Shown: piece by piece, positions 15,766-16,955 of the stretch
How positions within the stretch are numbered: position 1 is the stretch's first letter
Layout of the letters: the number at the start of each line of letters is the position of its first letter
Origin: Ilyonectria destructans
Taxonomy: Eukaryota > Ascomycota > Sordariomycetes > Hypocreales > Nectriaceae
Assembly (NCBI GenBank): GCA_020740775.1
Contig: JAHEWK010000066.1
Coordinates: 1 to 16,955, forward strand
Direction of reading: 5' to 3'
DNA: 16,955 nt
Notes under the pieces: generated by a model
What the model was told of the DNA's origin: nothing
The model's input: the letters and a program-made list of their open reading frames with translations, nothing else
The model's database searches: none
Position numbers and translations under genes: made by a program

Positions 15766-16204
15766 TCAGGGTACCACTAACCAGATGAAGTTACTGAATC
15801 CAAGGGCCAAGATAGTAACGCCGGTAAACTGGGTGACATCCCTGACCGTGCTCTGGTACTCTTGAATGAGGTAGGGGAACATGGGCGCAAGAGCGAGAGT
15901 GGCAAAACCCTGGGTGAATGTCATCGTAGATACCGTAATGATTGCAGATAGCTTCCATGATATCTTCCAGTTCAGGGGGTCATGGGGATCCTGAGATGGT
16001 TGGGGGATCAGGACAAAGTGAGAGTCCTCACTCTTGATGAAGTGGTGGCTGCCAACATCGGTCATGATCTCGGTGCCTGGGAGCACCTCGATATGGAGCT
16101 CATTCTGGATTTCCTCTCGCTCCAACAGAGTTTTATCCGTGAGTCAAGTTTCCAGTCTCGACTATATCTCAGGGACTCACCACTTGGCCATCAACTGTGG
16201 CCAT
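15766..16204 (-). pseudogene. Major facilitator superfamily transporter, N-terminal remnant
   Basis: A frame at 16113-15766 encodes an acidic N-terminal tail, then the fungal MFS signature DPHDPLNWKISWK, helix 1 (LSAIITVSTMTFTQGF), the APMFPYLIQEYQ loop and the start of helix 2 (FTGVTILALGFSNFIWLVVP) before a TGA. A likely first exon, ATG at 16204 to 16181 (MATVDGQV), joins across a 67-bp intron (16180-16114, GTGAGT..GAG, branch-like TTGAC). The helix 2-3 loop motif (G-x-x-x-D-R-x-G-R-R type) and the other ten helices are missing. The next 147 bases lead into the 3' end of the convergent CFEM gene and give no MFS continuation in any frame I checked. The family usually has 12-14 helices and about 500 residues, so this is a truncated remnant. 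Confidence 0.75.
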
Positions 16205-16790
16205 GTCTGCTTGATGGAAAACGATGCGACGATGGCCAGTGTGCCTTGATGGATTGAAAGTGTTCGGCAGTAGCTTCGTTGTAAATGCAAATCTAGGTTG
16301 ATTCTGTCAGATATTTGTACCAAGTAATTAAAATTTGCCTAGTATATCAACATCAGGAACCAACGCGTAGCTCTTTAGAACTGTTCCGTTCCCGGCACAT
16401 GCCCAACTGGAAGCCGGCCAAGTGCCGTATACTCGTTATTGTCCTCGGCCCTTGGAATTGATTGGAGAGTTGCCATCTTCCCCAAGTGATGACGCTAGTA
16501 AAAAATAGCTTCACCTAGCAGAGATTTGAGGCATGATATCCCGCGGGGAAGAATCCAGTCACCTGGAGCACTTGACGAGAACTGACCTAGTGGACCTAGA
16601 CCAGAAGATCGTGCATCGGAAGAGGACCCCCTGGCATCCGAAATGTGGATTGGAGTAGGTATGTCGTGGTTTGAGTAGTGCCGGTTCCTTCCGGAACACT
16701 CGCATGGCGAACGGATTACACGATTCTGTATTGTAATTATTGTCGGTTGTCATTTCAAGACTTTGTGCCTTTGCGCAATATAATCCAGCC
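16205..16790. other. Intergenic, nothing recognised
   Basis: Upstream region of the MFS remnant. No repeat, RNA gene or conserved reading frame recognised on either strand. Confidence 0.4.
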
Positions 16791-16955
16791 ATGTCCGAGC
16801 CCTTTCCAAGCCGCCCTTACTTCCAATATCAACCGTTTGGATTTACGACCCAGTACCTCTGTAAGCAACCATGAGTATCTCCCAGTCTTGGTTCAAGGCA
16901 AGTTAGCGTCCTTGGCTCAAAAATCCCGTCATAGGTGGCTAATTCACGAAAGTTC
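16791..16955 (+). CDS. Possible first exon of an unidentified gene (runs off the right edge)
   Basis: ATG at 16791 opens 23 codons (MSEPFPSRPYFQYQPF then GFTTQYL) ending at a consensus-like donor, GTAAGC, at 16861, with a branch-like GGCTAATTC near 16937 close to the window end. The peptide matches no family I can name, and such short frames occur by chance. Reported only as a candidate. Confidence 0.2.

Noticed and set aside
16559..16792. 77-codon minus-strand frame
   Set aside because: No recognisable motif and no supporting splice or start context.
1..16955. tRNA, rRNA or other structured RNA genes
   Set aside because: I looked for GGTTCGA-type T-loops with paired acceptor stems and for rRNA signatures and found none that folds convincingly; the tRNA-like match at 6262 is a primer-binding site.

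Overview
The window looks like a gene-poor, repeat-rich stretch of a filamentous ascomycete (Pezizomycotina) genome. The evidence is three spliced genes of the fungus-specific SAT4/PTH11-like 'rhodopsin domain' membrane family (one with a CFEM ectodomain), short introns of about 49-84 bp with GT..AG ends and branch-like motifs, a Ty1/copia element, and small TA-flanked inverted-repeat elements. There is no prokaryotic signal. All exon models were read by eye from splice signals and family conservation; none is backed by RNA data.

Layout. 1-749 (minus strand): 5' three exons of a SAT4-family gene that runs off the left edge. 750-4728: about 4 kb without a convincing gene. It holds two diverged copies of one unidentified repeat (about 1208-1450 and 3700-3945), a 307-bp TA-flanked MITE-like element (1653-1959), a 588-bp almost pure purine tract (2137-2724), a cluster of GTGGA/TCCAC palindromes (2921-3000), and a second TA-flanked inverted-repeat element (3279-3577). 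4729-6198 (plus): a five-exon SAT4-family gene whose 3' end is cut by the 5' LTR of a copia retrotransposon, so that its last 32 codons and its stop lie in LTR sequence.

6099-11722: a complete Ty1/copia element with two identical 163-bp LTRs, a primer-binding site matching the anticodon arm of initiator tRNA-Met (half-tRNA priming as in Drosophila copia), a tandem-repeat leader, and a gag-PR-IN-RT-RNaseH region broken by a PR/IN frame change, an in-frame stop in RT and a frame change in RNase H. No target-site duplication is visible, and the two flanks belong to unrelated genes (receptor on the left, PIF1-like helicase on the right). That suggests recombination between element copies or an assembly join. 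11723-12373: the C-terminal part of a PIF1/Helitron-type helicase without its Walker A half. 12374-14079: non-coding, with a hairpin and a very AT-rich block.

14080-15619 (plus): an apparently intact CFEM plus seven-helix PTH11-like receptor gene. Convergent to it, 15766-16204 (minus) is only the N-terminus of an MFS transporter. 16205-16955 is mostly empty, with one possible first exon at 16791-16860.

Together, three members of one putative sensing-receptor family sit in a repeat-rich compartment where transposons have truncated or rearranged genes. I see no operon-like or biosynthetic cluster. The most unusual points are the LTR-terminated receptor, the copia element with identical LTRs but no TSD and broken coding, and the long purine tract.
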